Shown piece after piece: positions 7,892 to 15,525 of a stretch of DNA of 64,000 nucleotides. The position numbers and the translations under genes are program-made. Position 1 is the first letter of the stretch, and each line of letters starts with the position of its first letter. The notes below the pieces were generated by a model. The model was not told the origin of the DNA, searched no databases, and saw only the letters and a program-made list of their open reading frames with translations. Source of the DNA: Roseomonas aeriglobus (lineage in GTDB: Bacteria; Pseudomonadota; Alphaproteobacteria; Sphingomonadales; Sphingomonadaceae); contig JAFHKN010000002.1 of NCBI GenBank assembly GCA_016937575.1, positions 2,666,001-2,730,000 on the forward strand. Reading direction: 5' to 3'.

Positions 7892-9277
7892 TTAGGATGA
7901 TCCCACATGCGCCGCCGCAGCCTTCAGATCCTCGACGAAGCGGGCATATTCGTCCTCCGCCTGCGCCTTGTCGGGCAGGCGCAGCAGATAGCTGGGATGG
8001 ACCGTCACCCAGCCCGTCCCGCCGCTCGGCAGCGCGATCGGTGCCCCACGGGTCTTGGCGATGGTCACGACCTTGCCCATCAGCGACCGCGCCGCGGTGG
8101 CGCCCAGCGCAACCGTCATCTCCGGCTTCACCAGCGCCAGTTCCTGGTCGATCCACCAGCGGCACGCATCGATCTCGCCCGCGTCGGGCTTGGCGTGGAT
8201 GCGGCGCTTGCCGCGCGGTTCGAACTTGAAATGCTTGACCGCATTGGTGACGTACACGCCCGCACGGTCGATGCCGGCATCCCCCATCGCGCGGTCGAAC
8301 ACCTGCCCCGCCGGGCCGACGAAGGGGTGGCCGGCCAGATCCTCCTGGTCGCCCGGCTGTTCGCCGACGAACATCATCCGCGCATCGACCGGGCCTTCGC
8401 CGAACACGGTCTGGGTCGCGGGCCTGTAGAGGTGGCAGCGGGTGCAGCCCATCGCTTCCTCGCGCAGCGCCGCCCAGGCGGCCTGGATGTTCCCGCCGAC
8501 CGCGGTCCGTGCCTTGTCGATCATCGCCACCTCTCGCGCCTGCGCGCCGGCGACCAGCTGGCCGACCAGCGCCGTCTCCGGCATGTTCTTCCAATATTTG
8601 CGCGGCATCTCCTTCAGCATCGCGCCGACCTTCAACCGCGCCGGATTGAAGATCGAGGCGTAATAGGTCTTCCACACCTCCTCGATCGGGTCGCCGTCGG
8701 GCGCGTCCGCCTTGGTCGCGGGCGGACCTTCGCTGAGCGTTTCGCCGTCCCAATGGACCGACAGTTCGGGCGTCAGGATCGACCAGCGCATGCCGGTGAA
8801 GCGGTTGACGAAGAAGCGCGCGTTTTCGCGGACGATGTGATGTTCGGGTTCGAACCACGCGACGTAGTGGGTGGCGCCGTCATCCTCCACTTCCCGAAAG
8901 CGGACGAAGGCGCGCATCTTGTGAATGTCGCGACGGACCGCCTTGGCCATTTCGTCGAGCTTGCGGATCAGCGGGTCAGCGCGGTCGTCGACCAGCCTGG
9001 GCTGGGCGAGCACGCGGGTGAGCGCGGTGTAGAGCAGTGCCCAACGCTCGGGGTCGGCGTGGAGCGCGACCGTGCGGGCGAGGTCGACGAAGGGGCGCGG
9101 CACCTTGAAGGCCGGTGCGTGCGATTCGAGCACGGCTTCGTCGCCGAACAGGTCGGCAGGGGTTTCGCCGACCTGCCAGACGACATCCGACGGCGCCACG
9201 CGCGCGGCGGCAAGGTTGCGCGCGGCGTCGCGCCAGCCGTCGAAGTCGTCTTCCGAGGCTAGGGTGGCAAGGCGCAT
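7892..9277 (-). CDS. udgX: UdgX-family uracil-DNA binding/glycosylase protein with N-terminal DUF4130
   Basis: 461 aa. Residues ~1-250 are the DUF4130 domain (TIGR03915-like), often a separate gene; residues ~265-455 are a family-4-like uracil-DNA glycosylase domain with GEQPGDQED at 305-313, HPSYLLR at 427-433 and iron-sulfur cysteines C278, C281 and C372. The NAVKHFKF...GKRRIHAKP loop (344-364) is diagnostic of UdgX: in the mycobacterial protein the KRRIH histidine bonds covalently to the abasic site after uracil release; here this is H361. It lies downstream of hemerythrin and radical-SAM genes on the same strand, separated by a repeat. Role in uracil/abasic DNA handling is well supported, in vivo purpose less so. 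Confidence 0.92.
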   Translation of the reverse strand: MRLATLASEDDFDGWRDAARNLAAARVAPSDVVWQVGETPADLFGDEAVLESHAPAFKVPRPFVDLARTVALHADPERWALLYTALTRVLAQPRLVDDRADPLIRKLDEMAKAVRRDIHKMRAFVRFREVEDDGATHYVAWFEPEHHIVRENARFFVNRFTGMRWSILTPELSVHWDGETLSEGPPATKADAPDGDPIEEVWKTYYASIFNPARLKVGAMLKEMPRKYWKNMPETALVGQLVAGAQAREVAMIDKARTAVGGNIQAAWAALREEAMGCTRCHLYRPATQTVFGEGPVDARMMFVGEQPGDQEDLAGHPFVGPAGQVFDRAMGDAGIDRAGVYVTNAVKHFKFEPRGKRRIHAKPDAGEIDACRWWIDQELALVKPEMTVALGATAARSLMGKVVTIAKTRGAPIALPSGGTGWVTVHPSYLLRLPDKAQAEDEYARFVEDLKAAAAHVGSS

Positions 9278-9285
9278 TTTCTAAG

Positions 9286-9430
9286 CTCCTCCCCCAGCTT
9301 GCTGGGGGAGGGGGACCGCTCGGCGGAGCCGAGTGGTGGAGGGGCGGCGCGGCACGCGCCGGACGACCCAAGCCCCTCCACCACCGCCTTCGGCGGCGGT
9401 CCCCCTCCCCGAGACAAGCTCGGGGAGGAA
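9286..9430. repeat. Palindromic element, family B, copy 1
   Basis: About 145 bp with inverted ends CTCCTCCCCCAGCTTG and AAGCTCGGGGAGGA, plus inner inverted arms GGGGGACCG/CGGTCCCCC and GGTGGAGGGGC/GCCCCTCCACC. It separates udgX from the hemerythrin gene. A shorter relative interrupts rnr at 16584-16715. Confidence 0.8.
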
Positions 9431-9447
9431 TTTCAGACCGACCACCC

Positions 9448-9933
9448 TCACTCCCGTTCGTCGGCTCCGGCCGGCTGTTCCTTCGCCAGCTCCAGTTCCT
9501 TCGGCTTGCGCTCCTCGTACGTCTCGGCGAGCTGCTCCTCGGTCGCGTCGTCGAGTTCCTTCGACGCCGCCGGGAACATCTCTTCCTCTTCCTCCTCGAT
9601 ATGGTGGAGGTAGCGGTGGCGCATGTGGTGGAACTTCGCCTCCCATTCGTCGCCACCGAAGTCGAGGTCGATCATCTCGCCGATCAGGTCGTAGACTTCC
9701 TTGTGCTCGCTGACCGAATGGCGCGCATCGTCGCGGAGGTCCGGGTTGGCGAGCATCGTCGCGTAGAGCGACTCTTCTTCGGCCGCGGCATGGGCGGCGA
9801 TTTCGATGCGGAAGTTCTTGAACAGCTTCTTGCGCTTGGCGGTGTCGCCGCGCAGCTCGCCGAGTTCCTTCAGCATCGCACGGTGCTTGTCATGATCGGC
9901 CTTCAGGTCGAGATAGATCTGGGCGTCTGCCAT
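9448..9933 (-). CDS. Hemerythrin HHE cation-binding domain protein
   Basis: 161 aa from ATG 9933, which has AAGGAG seven bases upstream; the ATG at 9939 touches the ribosome site and is less likely. Four-helix hemerythrin-like bundle with iron ligands in DHDKH, HAAAEEESLY, SEHKEVYDLI and MRHRYLHHIEEEEEEMFP, followed by an acidic tail. Such proteins bind non-haem di-iron and are linked to oxygen or nitric oxide sensing and iron-centre repair. It stands between a radical-SAM DNA-repair-type gene (upstream, same strand) and udgX (downstream), so it is probably co-transcribed with the former. A cytoplasmic role is likely, as there is no signal peptide. Confidence 0.88.
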   Translation of the reverse strand: MADAQIYLDLKADHDKHRAMLKELGELRGDTAKRKKLFKNFRIEIAAHAAAEEESLYATMLANPDLRDDARHSVSEHKEVYDLIGEMIDLDFGGDEWEAKFHHMRHRYLHHIEEEEEEMFPAASKELDDATEEQLAETYEERKPKELELAKEQPAGADERE

Positions 9934-9996
9934 CAACATTCTCCTTCGCTGGCGCCAACAGGCGAAGGGCGCAGCTGTTTCACCCGCGAATCATTC

Positions 9997-11241
9997 TCAG
10001 GCGAACAGCTCCATCTGCTCCCGCTTCGGCGCGACGATCGGCCGCAGGTCAGCACGACCGTCGATCAGCGTCGGGCGCCAATCCTCGGTCACGATGAACG
10101 GGCGGATCTTGGCGACCGACACGGTCAGCCGCGCAACGTCGTCCAACCGCAGCCGCCGCCAGCGTCGCGCCGACAGGATCGATCCCACCGCCTTGGTGCC
10201 GAGGCCGGGGACGCGCAGCAGCATCTCCTTGGGCGCGCGATTGATATCGACCGGGAACCGCTCGCGGAATTTCAGCGCCCAGGCGAGCTTCGGATCGATG
10301 TCGAGCGGCAGCATGCCCGTCGCCGGATCGACCGCGGCCTGCACTTCGCCCGGCGTGTAGTCGTAAAAGCGCATCAGCCAGTCGGACTGGTACAGCCGGT
10401 GTTCGCGCATCAGCGGCGGGCGCTTGAGCGGCAGGACGCTCGACGCCTCGGGGATCGGGCTGAACGCCGAATAATAGACGCGACGCAGGGAAAATCGGTC
10501 GTAGAGGCTCGCCGCCTTGCCGACGATATCGCGATCGGTCGCGGCATCGGCGCCGACGATCATCTGGGTCGACTGGCCGGCGGGGGCGAATTTGGGCGCG
10601 GACTTGTATTTCTTGCGCGCATCCTTGGTGTCGATGATCGCGCTCTTGGTATCGGCCATCGCGCCTTCGATCCGGTCGATGTCCTTTTCAGGCGCCAGCC
10701 GCTGGAGCCCGCCGACAGTCGGCAGCTCGACGTTGATCGATACGCGGTCGGCGTAGAGCCCCGCCATATGAACCAGCTCCGGATCCGCGTCGGGAATTGT
10801 CTTCAAATGGATATAGCCGCGAAAGTCGTGGTCCTCGCGCAAGGACCGCGCGACCTCGACGATCTGCTCCATCGTATAGTTGGACGATTTGATGATGCCC
10901 GACGAGAGGAACAGCCCCTCGATATAATTGCGACGGTAGAAGCTGAGCGTGAGATTGACGACCTCCTGCGCGGTGAAGCGCGCGCGGCGGACGTTCGAGC
11001 TCTTGCGGTTGATGCAATAATGGCAGTCGAACACGCAGCTGTTGGTCAGCAGGATCTTGAGCAAACTGATGCAGCGGCCGTCGGGGGCATAGGCGTGACA
11101 AATGCCGCTGCCTTCGGTCGAGCCGATCCCCTTGCCACCCACCGAGTTGCGCTTAGATGTGCCCGACGACGCGCAGGACGCATCGTACTTCGCCGCATCG
11201 GCGAGGATTTCGAGCTTTTCCCGGACATCGAGCTGGGCCAT
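9997..11241 (-). CDS. Putative DNA modification/repair radical SAM protein (TIGR03916 type)
   Basis: 414 aa. The radical-SAM cluster cysteines are C69, C73 and C76 in CVFDCHYC, preceded by a conserved N-terminal stretch (KYDASCASSG, GICHAYAPDGRC). The C-terminal third has a helix-hairpin-helix DNA-binding motif (EMLLRVPGLGTKAVGSILSARR). This family is known to travel with DUF4130 and UdgX proteins; all three parts occur here, with DUF4130 fused to UdgX and a hemerythrin gene inserted between. It resembles spore photoproduct lyase-like repair enzymes in concept, but the reaction has not to my knowledge been shown. Start at 11241 is divergent from fghA across a 38-bp gap. Confidence 0.88.
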   Translation of the reverse strand: MAQLDVREKLEILADAAKYDASCASSGTSKRNSVGGKGIGSTEGSGICHAYAPDGRCISLLKILLTNSCVFDCHYCINRKSSNVRRARFTAQEVVNLTLSFYRRNYIEGLFLSSGIIKSSNYTMEQIVEVARSLREDHDFRGYIHLKTIPDADPELVHMAGLYADRVSINVELPTVGGLQRLAPEKDIDRIEGAMADTKSAIIDTKDARKKYKSAPKFAPAGQSTQMIVGADAATDRDIVGKAASLYDRFSLRRVYYSAFSPIPEASSVLPLKRPPLMREHRLYQSDWLMRFYDYTPGEVQAAVDPATGMLPLDIDPKLAWALKFRERFPVDINRAPKEMLLRVPGLGTKAVGSILSARRWRRLRLDDVARLTVSVAKIRPFIVTEDWRPTLIDGRADLRPIVAPKREQMELFA

Positions 11242-11279
11242 CGCGTTCGATATACGTTCTCATTGCCGGAGTGTCCAGA

Positions 11280-12122
11280 ATGGCGGTCGAAAAGATCAGC
11301 GAAACCAAGGCGTTCGGGGGCATCCAGGGGGTGTATCGCCATGCGTCCGAGGCGACCGGCACCGACATGACCTTCGCGGTGTACGTGCCGCCGCATGAGA
11401 GCGGCACCAAGCTGCCCGTGCTGTGGTATCTCTCGGGCCTGACCTGCACCCACGCCAATGTCATGGACAAAGGCGAATATCGTCGGGCGTGTGCCGAGCA
11501 GGGCGTGATCCTGATCGCGCCGGACACCAGCCCGCGCGGTGACGGCGTACCGGACGATTCAGGCTGGGATTTCGGCCAGGGCGCAGGCTTCTACGTCGAT
11601 GCGACGGAAGAACCGTGGCGCGCGAATTTCCGGATGAAGTCCTATGTCGAGGACGAATTGCCTGCGTTGATCGCCGCGGAATTCAGCCAAGCCGACCTGG
11701 CGCGCCAGTCGATCTTCGGTCATTCGATGGGCGGCCACGGCGCACTGACGATCGCGCTGCGCAACCAAGGGCGTTTCAAGAGTGTCTCCGCCTTCGCGCC
11801 CATCGCCTCGCCGCTGAACTGCCCATGGGGCGAGAAGGCGCTCGGCGGGTATCTCGGCCCCGACAAGGCGGCGTGGCGCGCCTATGACACATGCGCGCTG
11901 ATCGACGACGGGGCGCGGGTGGACGAGCTGCTGGTCGACCAGGGGGATGCAGACTCATTCCTGGCAGAGCAGTTAAAGCCCGATCTGTTACAGGCGGCGT
12001 GCGAGCGCGCGGGCATTCCGCTGACGCTCCGGATGCAACCAGGCTATGACCATAGTTACCTGTTCATCTCGACCTTTATGGCTGACCATATCGCTTGGCA
12101 TGCGGAGCGGCTGAAGAAGTGA
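11280..12122 (+). CDS. fghA: S-formylglutathione hydrolase
   Basis: 280 aa esterase D family alpha/beta hydrolase, started at ATG 11280 (MAVEKISETKAFGG) because the longer frame runs into the divergent radical-SAM gene. The nucleophile serine lies in GHSMGGHGAL; the acid is in the VDQGDADSFL region and the histidine in PGYDHSYLF. Conserved SFGH blocks LSGLTCTHANVMDKGEYRR and APDTSPRG are present. It hydrolyses S-formylglutathione to formate and glutathione, the second step of glutathione-dependent formaldehyde detoxification in the cytoplasm. The usual partner frmA/adhC is not beside it. Length and motifs match the family well. Confidence 0.95.
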   Translation: MAVEKISETKAFGGIQGVYRHASEATGTDMTFAVYVPPHESGTKLPVLWYLSGLTCTHANVMDKGEYRRACAEQGVILIAPDTSPRGDGVPDDSGWDFGQGAGFYVDATEEPWRANFRMKSYVEDELPALIAAEFSQADLARQSIFGHSMGGHGALTIALRNQGRFKSVSAFAPIASPLNCPWGEKALGGYLGPDKAAWRAYDTCALIDDGARVDELLVDQGDADSFLAEQLKPDLLQAACERAGIPLTLRMQPGYDHSYLFISTFMADHIAWHAERLKK

Positions 12123-12133
12123 GAAGATTTGAG

Positions 12134-12355
12134 TCAGAGAAGGCGCGAAGGCGCTGAGAGGTTTCGTTTGGCGCGATAGCAGCCCGTTCTTGGCCCCTCC
12201 CCTTCAGGGGAGGGGTTGGGGTGGGGCGGTTCCGCAGGCAAAGCGCTCGCGGATAGGCCCCACCCCCGGCCCCTCCCCTGAAGGGGAGGGGTGACGAAAA
12301 TCGCCGGCGCGAGACGGGCGCCGCACCCTTCTTCACGCCTTTGCGCCTTCTCTGA
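12134..12355. repeat. Nested palindromic element (family C) between fghA and the ROK kinase gene
   Basis: Outer 13-bp inverted arms TCAGAGAAGGCGC (12134-12146) and GCGCCTTCTCTGA (12343-12355) enclose an inner palindrome at 12192-12291 whose arms read GGCCCCTCCCCTTCAGGGG and its complement. It takes up nearly the whole 247-bp gap between convergent genes. No ORF or clear terminator U-tract is seen inside. Confidence 0.75.
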
Positions 12356-12369
12356 ATCACATCTTCTTC

Positions 12370-13236
12370 TTACGCCGCCAGCCCCACAGCGATCGCGCCC
12401 AGCGGCCCCGCCATGTCGCCCAGCCCCGGGGGCCCCAGCCGCGTGTCGAGTTCGGACGCATAGCGGCCGAACATGCCGTAGCCGGCCAAACTCTCGGCCA
12501 GCTTCACGCGGATCATCGGGAACAGCTCCGGCCGCGCGGTCGGGATGCCGCCGCCGAGCGCAATGCGTTCGGGCGCCAGCGTGATGACGAGGTTGTGGAG
12601 CAGCATCGCGATATCATGTGCGGCCTGATCCCAGACCGGATGGTCGTGGGGGATGTCGGCGCCCTCGATCCCCGTGCGCAGCGCGAGTGCCGGGCCGCTC
12701 ACCAGCCCCTCGACGCAATCGCCGTGGAAGTGGCACCAGCCGGCGAAGTCGTCGCCGGTCGCACGCTTGATGCGCATATGCCCGGCCTCGCCATGCGCGA
12801 CCCCGCCCGCAGGCCTGCCGCCGGCCACCGCGCCGATCCCGACGCCGGTGCCGATCGTGATATAGATATGGTCGGACAAGCCCTGCGCCGCGCCCCACTG
12901 CCCCTCGGCCAGTGCCGCACCGACAACGTCGGTCTCGATCCGGGTCGGCTTGCCGTAGCGGGCAGCGAAGCGCGCATGCAGCGCCGTCCCGCTCCAGCCG
13001 GCCTTGGTCGTGCCCGCGATAGAGCCATAGGCGGCGGTGTTCGGCGTCAGGTCGATCGGCCCGAACGAGGCGATGCCGATCGCGTCAAAGGCCCAGCCAT
13101 CGAGGGCCGCCTCGAGCGCGCCAATCGTCTCCTCGGGTGTCGTCGTCGGCACGCCCACGCGCGCGACGATCCGGTTCGGCCCCTCGCCCAGCAGGGCTAC
13201 GCATTTCGTCCCACCCAGCTCCAGTCCTGCGATCAC
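12370..13236 (-). CDS. ROK family sugar kinase (fructokinase-like)
   Basis: 288 aa from GTG 13236, overlapping the stop of the phospholipase D family gene (GTGA). ROK hallmarks: N-terminal phosphate loop GLELGGTKCVALLG, the catalytic/sugar region ETDVVGAALAEGQWG, ITIGTGVGIGAV and GEAGHMRI, then the zinc-type segment with CHFHGDCVEGLVSG, and the C-terminal GGGI motif. The ECHFH-type zinc site and small size fit bacterial fructokinase/mannokinase ROK enzymes that phosphorylate hexoses with ATP. The precise sugar is not determined. The neighbouring PLD gene gives no metabolic hint, so their overlap may be chance compaction. Confidence 0.87.
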   Translation of the reverse strand: MIAGLELGGTKCVALLGEGPNRIVARVGVPTTTPEETIGALEAALDGWAFDAIGIASFGPIDLTPNTAAYGSIAGTTKAGWSGTALHARFAARYGKPTRIETDVVGAALAEGQWGAAQGLSDHIYITIGTGVGIGAVAGGRPAGGVAHGEAGHMRIKRATGDDFAGWCHFHGDCVEGLVSGPALALRTGIEGADIPHDHPVWDQAAHDIAMLLHNLVITLAPERIALGGGIPTARPELFPMIRVKLAESLAGYGMFGRYASELDTRLGPPGLGDMAGPLGAIAVGLAA

Positions 13237-14522
13237 TCGATTCGCCCTTCGTTGCCGAAATTCAGCCCGCGCGACACGCTGGGATCGAGCACCGCCATCA
13301 CGAAATAGGCCGCGAACTGCTTGACCCGCATCCAGGGCGTCGTGCGGGCGCGATAGAGCGCCTCGCTGATCTGTGTCGAGTTGGCGATTTCGCCATCGAC
13401 ATAGGCGCGGACGTGGGCGGCGAAGGCGGGGTCGTGGACGCGCAGCATCAGCTCCAGGTTCAGGAACAGGCTGCGCATGTCGAAATTGGCGGAGCCGATG
13501 TGGACGGTATCGTCGATGACGTACAGCTTCGTATGGAGCTTGGTCGGCTGATATTCGAAGATCTGGACGCCCTTGCGCAACAGCCCGGCGTAGGTGAAGT
13601 GCGACGCCCAGAGCGCGGCGCCGTGATCGGTCTTCGACGGCAGGACAAGCCGGACATGGCCGCGCAACCCCACCTTGTCCAGGCGCCGGAGCATCGCCGG
13701 GCTCGGCGCGAAATAGCCCGCGATGATGTCGGTGCGCGCAGCACGGCGCATGTCGCTGCGCACGACCTTCGCCCAGGGGGAGAGCCGCCGCGTCGGCCCG
13801 CCGAGCAGCCAGCGCGCAGTGCCGCGCGGCTCGCTCCAGCGACGCAGCAGCTTGCGTAAGCTCCGCATCTTCGCCTTGGGCGTGTGCATCCATTTGGCGA
13901 GTGCATCATAATAGCCCGCCAGCCGCGCCACTGCCGGCCCGTCGACCAGCAACCCCAGGTCGCGCCACGCCTGTTCGGCCGGCGTCCCGAAATAGCTGTC
14001 CTGCACGTTGAAGCCGCCGACGATGGCCTGGGCTTCGTCCGCGATCGCCAGCTTCTGATGATTGCGCAGCAGGTATCGGCGTCCCCAGCGCGGAATGAAC
14101 TGGCACACGTCGGCGCCCTCGGCCGCCAGCGGCCCGAAGAAGTCGCGCGCCGCGGCCGGCTCGCTGCCCATGCCGTCGATCGTCAGCGACACCGCAACCC
14201 CGCGCCGCCGCGCGTCGATCAGCGCATCGCGAATGGCTTGGCCGGCGTGATCGGCGACATAGATGTAGAACAGCAGCCGGAGCGAGCGCTGCGCGCCCCG
14301 GATCAGCGCCAGCAGCGCCTCGAGCCGCCGGGGCCCGGTGTCGAGCAATGTCAGCGCATTGCCGTCGACGACGAAGGTCGGCTGCTCGGGCGGTTCGGCC
14401 ATGGGATGGACCGTGACGTCGCCGTGGCGGGCAAGCAAGTCGGCATGAACGGCGATCGCCGGCATCGGCATGTCCGCCGCCGGGTCGGCCGTCGCCTGCG
14501 CCCTGTCCTCGCCTGGTGTCAC
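13233..14522 (-). CDS. Phospholipase D family protein (cardiolipin synthase-like)
   Basis: 429 aa with two HKD motifs: NHQKLAIADEAQAIVGGFN in the first half and LHTKLYVIDDTVHIGSANFD in the second, both with intact His, Lys and Asp. That architecture matches phosphatidylserine/cardiolipin synthase-type transphosphatidylases. There is no N-terminal pair of membrane helices as in ClsA, so it is closer to ClsB/YbhO-like soluble or peripheral enzymes. It probably joins phosphatidylglycerol to an alcohol acceptor at the inner membrane; acceptor uncertain. The GTG start of the ROK kinase overlaps its stop. The start is taken at ATG 14522, with internal methionines possible. Confidence 0.87.
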   Translation of the reverse strand: MTPGEDRAQATADPAADMPMPAIAVHADLLARHGDVTVHPMAEPPEQPTFVVDGNALTLLDTGPRRLEALLALIRGAQRSLRLLFYIYVADHAGQAIRDALIDARRRGVAVSLTIDGMGSEPAAARDFFGPLAAEGADVCQFIPRWGRRYLLRNHQKLAIADEAQAIVGGFNVQDSYFGTPAEQAWRDLGLLVDGPAVARLAGYYDALAKWMHTPKAKMRSLRKLLRRWSEPRGTARWLLGGPTRRLSPWAKVVRSDMRRAARTDIIAGYFAPSPAMLRRLDKVGLRGHVRLVLPSKTDHGAALWASHFTYAGLLRKGVQIFEYQPTKLHTKLYVIDDTVHIGSANFDMRSLFLNLELMLRVHDPAFAAHVRAYVDGEIANSTQISEALYRARTTPWMRVKQFAAYFVMAVLDPSVSRGLNFGNEGRIE

Positions 14523-14665
14523 GCCCCAACAAGAAACGATCGTGCGAAAGGTTGCGTGGGTGGTCGTGCCGCACCGCGCAGTCTCGATTTCCTTGACTCG
14601 CCTGCCCTGCCCGCCTATCTGGCGCGCTTCTCCCGGACCCCGGTATTAGCCTCAAGGAACCGCCG

Positions 14666-15010
14666 ATGGCGCGCGTTACCGTCGAAGATTGCGTCGACAA
14701 GATCCCGAACCGTTTCGACCTGGTCCTGCTGGCCGCGCAGCGCGCACGCCAGATCTCGGGCGGGGCCGAACTGACGCTCGACCGCGATCGCGACAAGAAT
14801 CCGGTCGTCGCACTGCGCGAAATCGCCGAGCAGACCATCCGCCCGGCGCATCTCGAAGAAGCGGTCGTCTCGGGCCTGCAGAAGGTCCAGATCGACGACG
14901 AGGAAGCACCGGACGAAATCGGCTCGATCGCCGCATCGGCCGAAGCGCTCCGCCTGACCGCCGCCGCCCCGCCGCGCAACACGAACGTCGGTGGCGACTA
15001 CGACGGCTGA
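14666..15010 (+). CDS. rpoZ: DNA-directed RNA polymerase omega subunit
   Basis: 114 aa. The N-terminus [20 protein letters not shown] and the following [32 protein letters not shown] match omega subunits closely. It binds the C-terminal part of beta-prime and helps core assembly and, in many bacteria, ppGpp response. The acidic, alanine-rich tail is usual for alphaproteobacteria. The gene is monocistronic here: it is followed at 15037 by a strong hairpin with a T-run. In other genomes rpoZ is often beside spoT; that is not the case here. Confidence 0.96.
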   Translation: MARVTVEDCVDKIPNRFDLVLLAAQRARQISGGAELTLDRDRDKNPVVALREIAEQTIRPAHLEEAVVSGLQKVQIDDEEAPDEIGSIAASAEALRLTAAAPPRNTNVGGDYDG

Positions 15011-15036
15011 TCCGTCGGCTGGACGTCGAATTTCGA

Positions 15037-15075
15037 AAGGGCCGCTGGCGATGAGCCGGCGGCCCTTTTTTGTTT
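15037..15075 (+). terminator. Rho-independent terminator of rpoZ
   Basis: Stem AAGGGCCGCTGGC and GCCGGCGGCCCTT around a GATGA loop, with TTTTTTGTTTT after it. It directly follows rpoZ. Confidence 0.9.
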
Positions 15076-15110
15076 TGTGCTTGCTGTGTTTTGCGCCCGG
15101 TCCAACAACC

Positions 15111-15203
15111 GTCATCCCCGCGAAGGCGGGGATCAATAGTCGCTGAGCGACGTGAGACTCACGACGGTCAGCCAGAATTTATCCCCGCCTTCGCGGGGAT
15201 GAC
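15111..15203. repeat. Palindromic element, family A, copy 2
   Basis: 93 bp from GTCATCCCCGCGAAGGCGGG to CCCGCCTTCGCGGGGATGAC with near-perfect inverted ends and the GTGAGACTCACGACG core. It sits between the rpoZ terminator and the end of a small minus-strand gene. Confidence 0.9.
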
Positions 15204-15217
15204 GGTTGAGAAAAAGC

Positions 15218-15514
15218 TCAGGCAAACATCAACGCCAGTGCGGCGCCGATGGCGATCGACCCGCCGATCAGCGCGCCGGCCCGGCGACGGCGGCGGCGGG
15301 AATAGGCGTCCCAGACGGGGACGTCGACGTACCAGCCGGTGGTGCCCAGCTTCAGCACACCAGCACGTTGCAACTGTTCGAACATCCGGCGGCGCACCCG
15401 ACGGTCGGGGTGATAGGGGACCGCCTTGTCGGGCGAAACCGCATCGCGGGACAGGAAGTGCGACATGACGTCGCGCCGCGCCTTTGCCACCACCGCTGCC
15501 GCCGTCGTCGCCAT
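15218..15514 (-). CDS. Small hypothetical protein with C-terminal membrane helix
   Basis: 98 aa. The N-terminal ~70 residues are soluble and basic and contain VRRRMFEQLQRAGVLKLGTTGWYVD, reminiscent of a small winged-helix or helix-turn-helix fold; after the stretch RRRRRR a single hydrophobic helix (ALIGGSIAIGAALALMFA) ends the protein. I do not recognise a named family. It starts 11 bp after the rnr stop on the same strand and so is probably co-transcribed with rnr. Its position suggests a membrane-tethered accessory protein, but there is no direct evidence for function. Confidence 0.75.
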   Translation of the reverse strand: MATTAAAVVAKARRDVMSHFLSRDAVSPDKAVPYHPDRRVRRRMFEQLQRAGVLKLGTTGWYVDVPVWDAYSRRRRRRAGALIGGSIAIGAALALMFA

Positions 15515-15525
15515 CGTGTCGCCCC

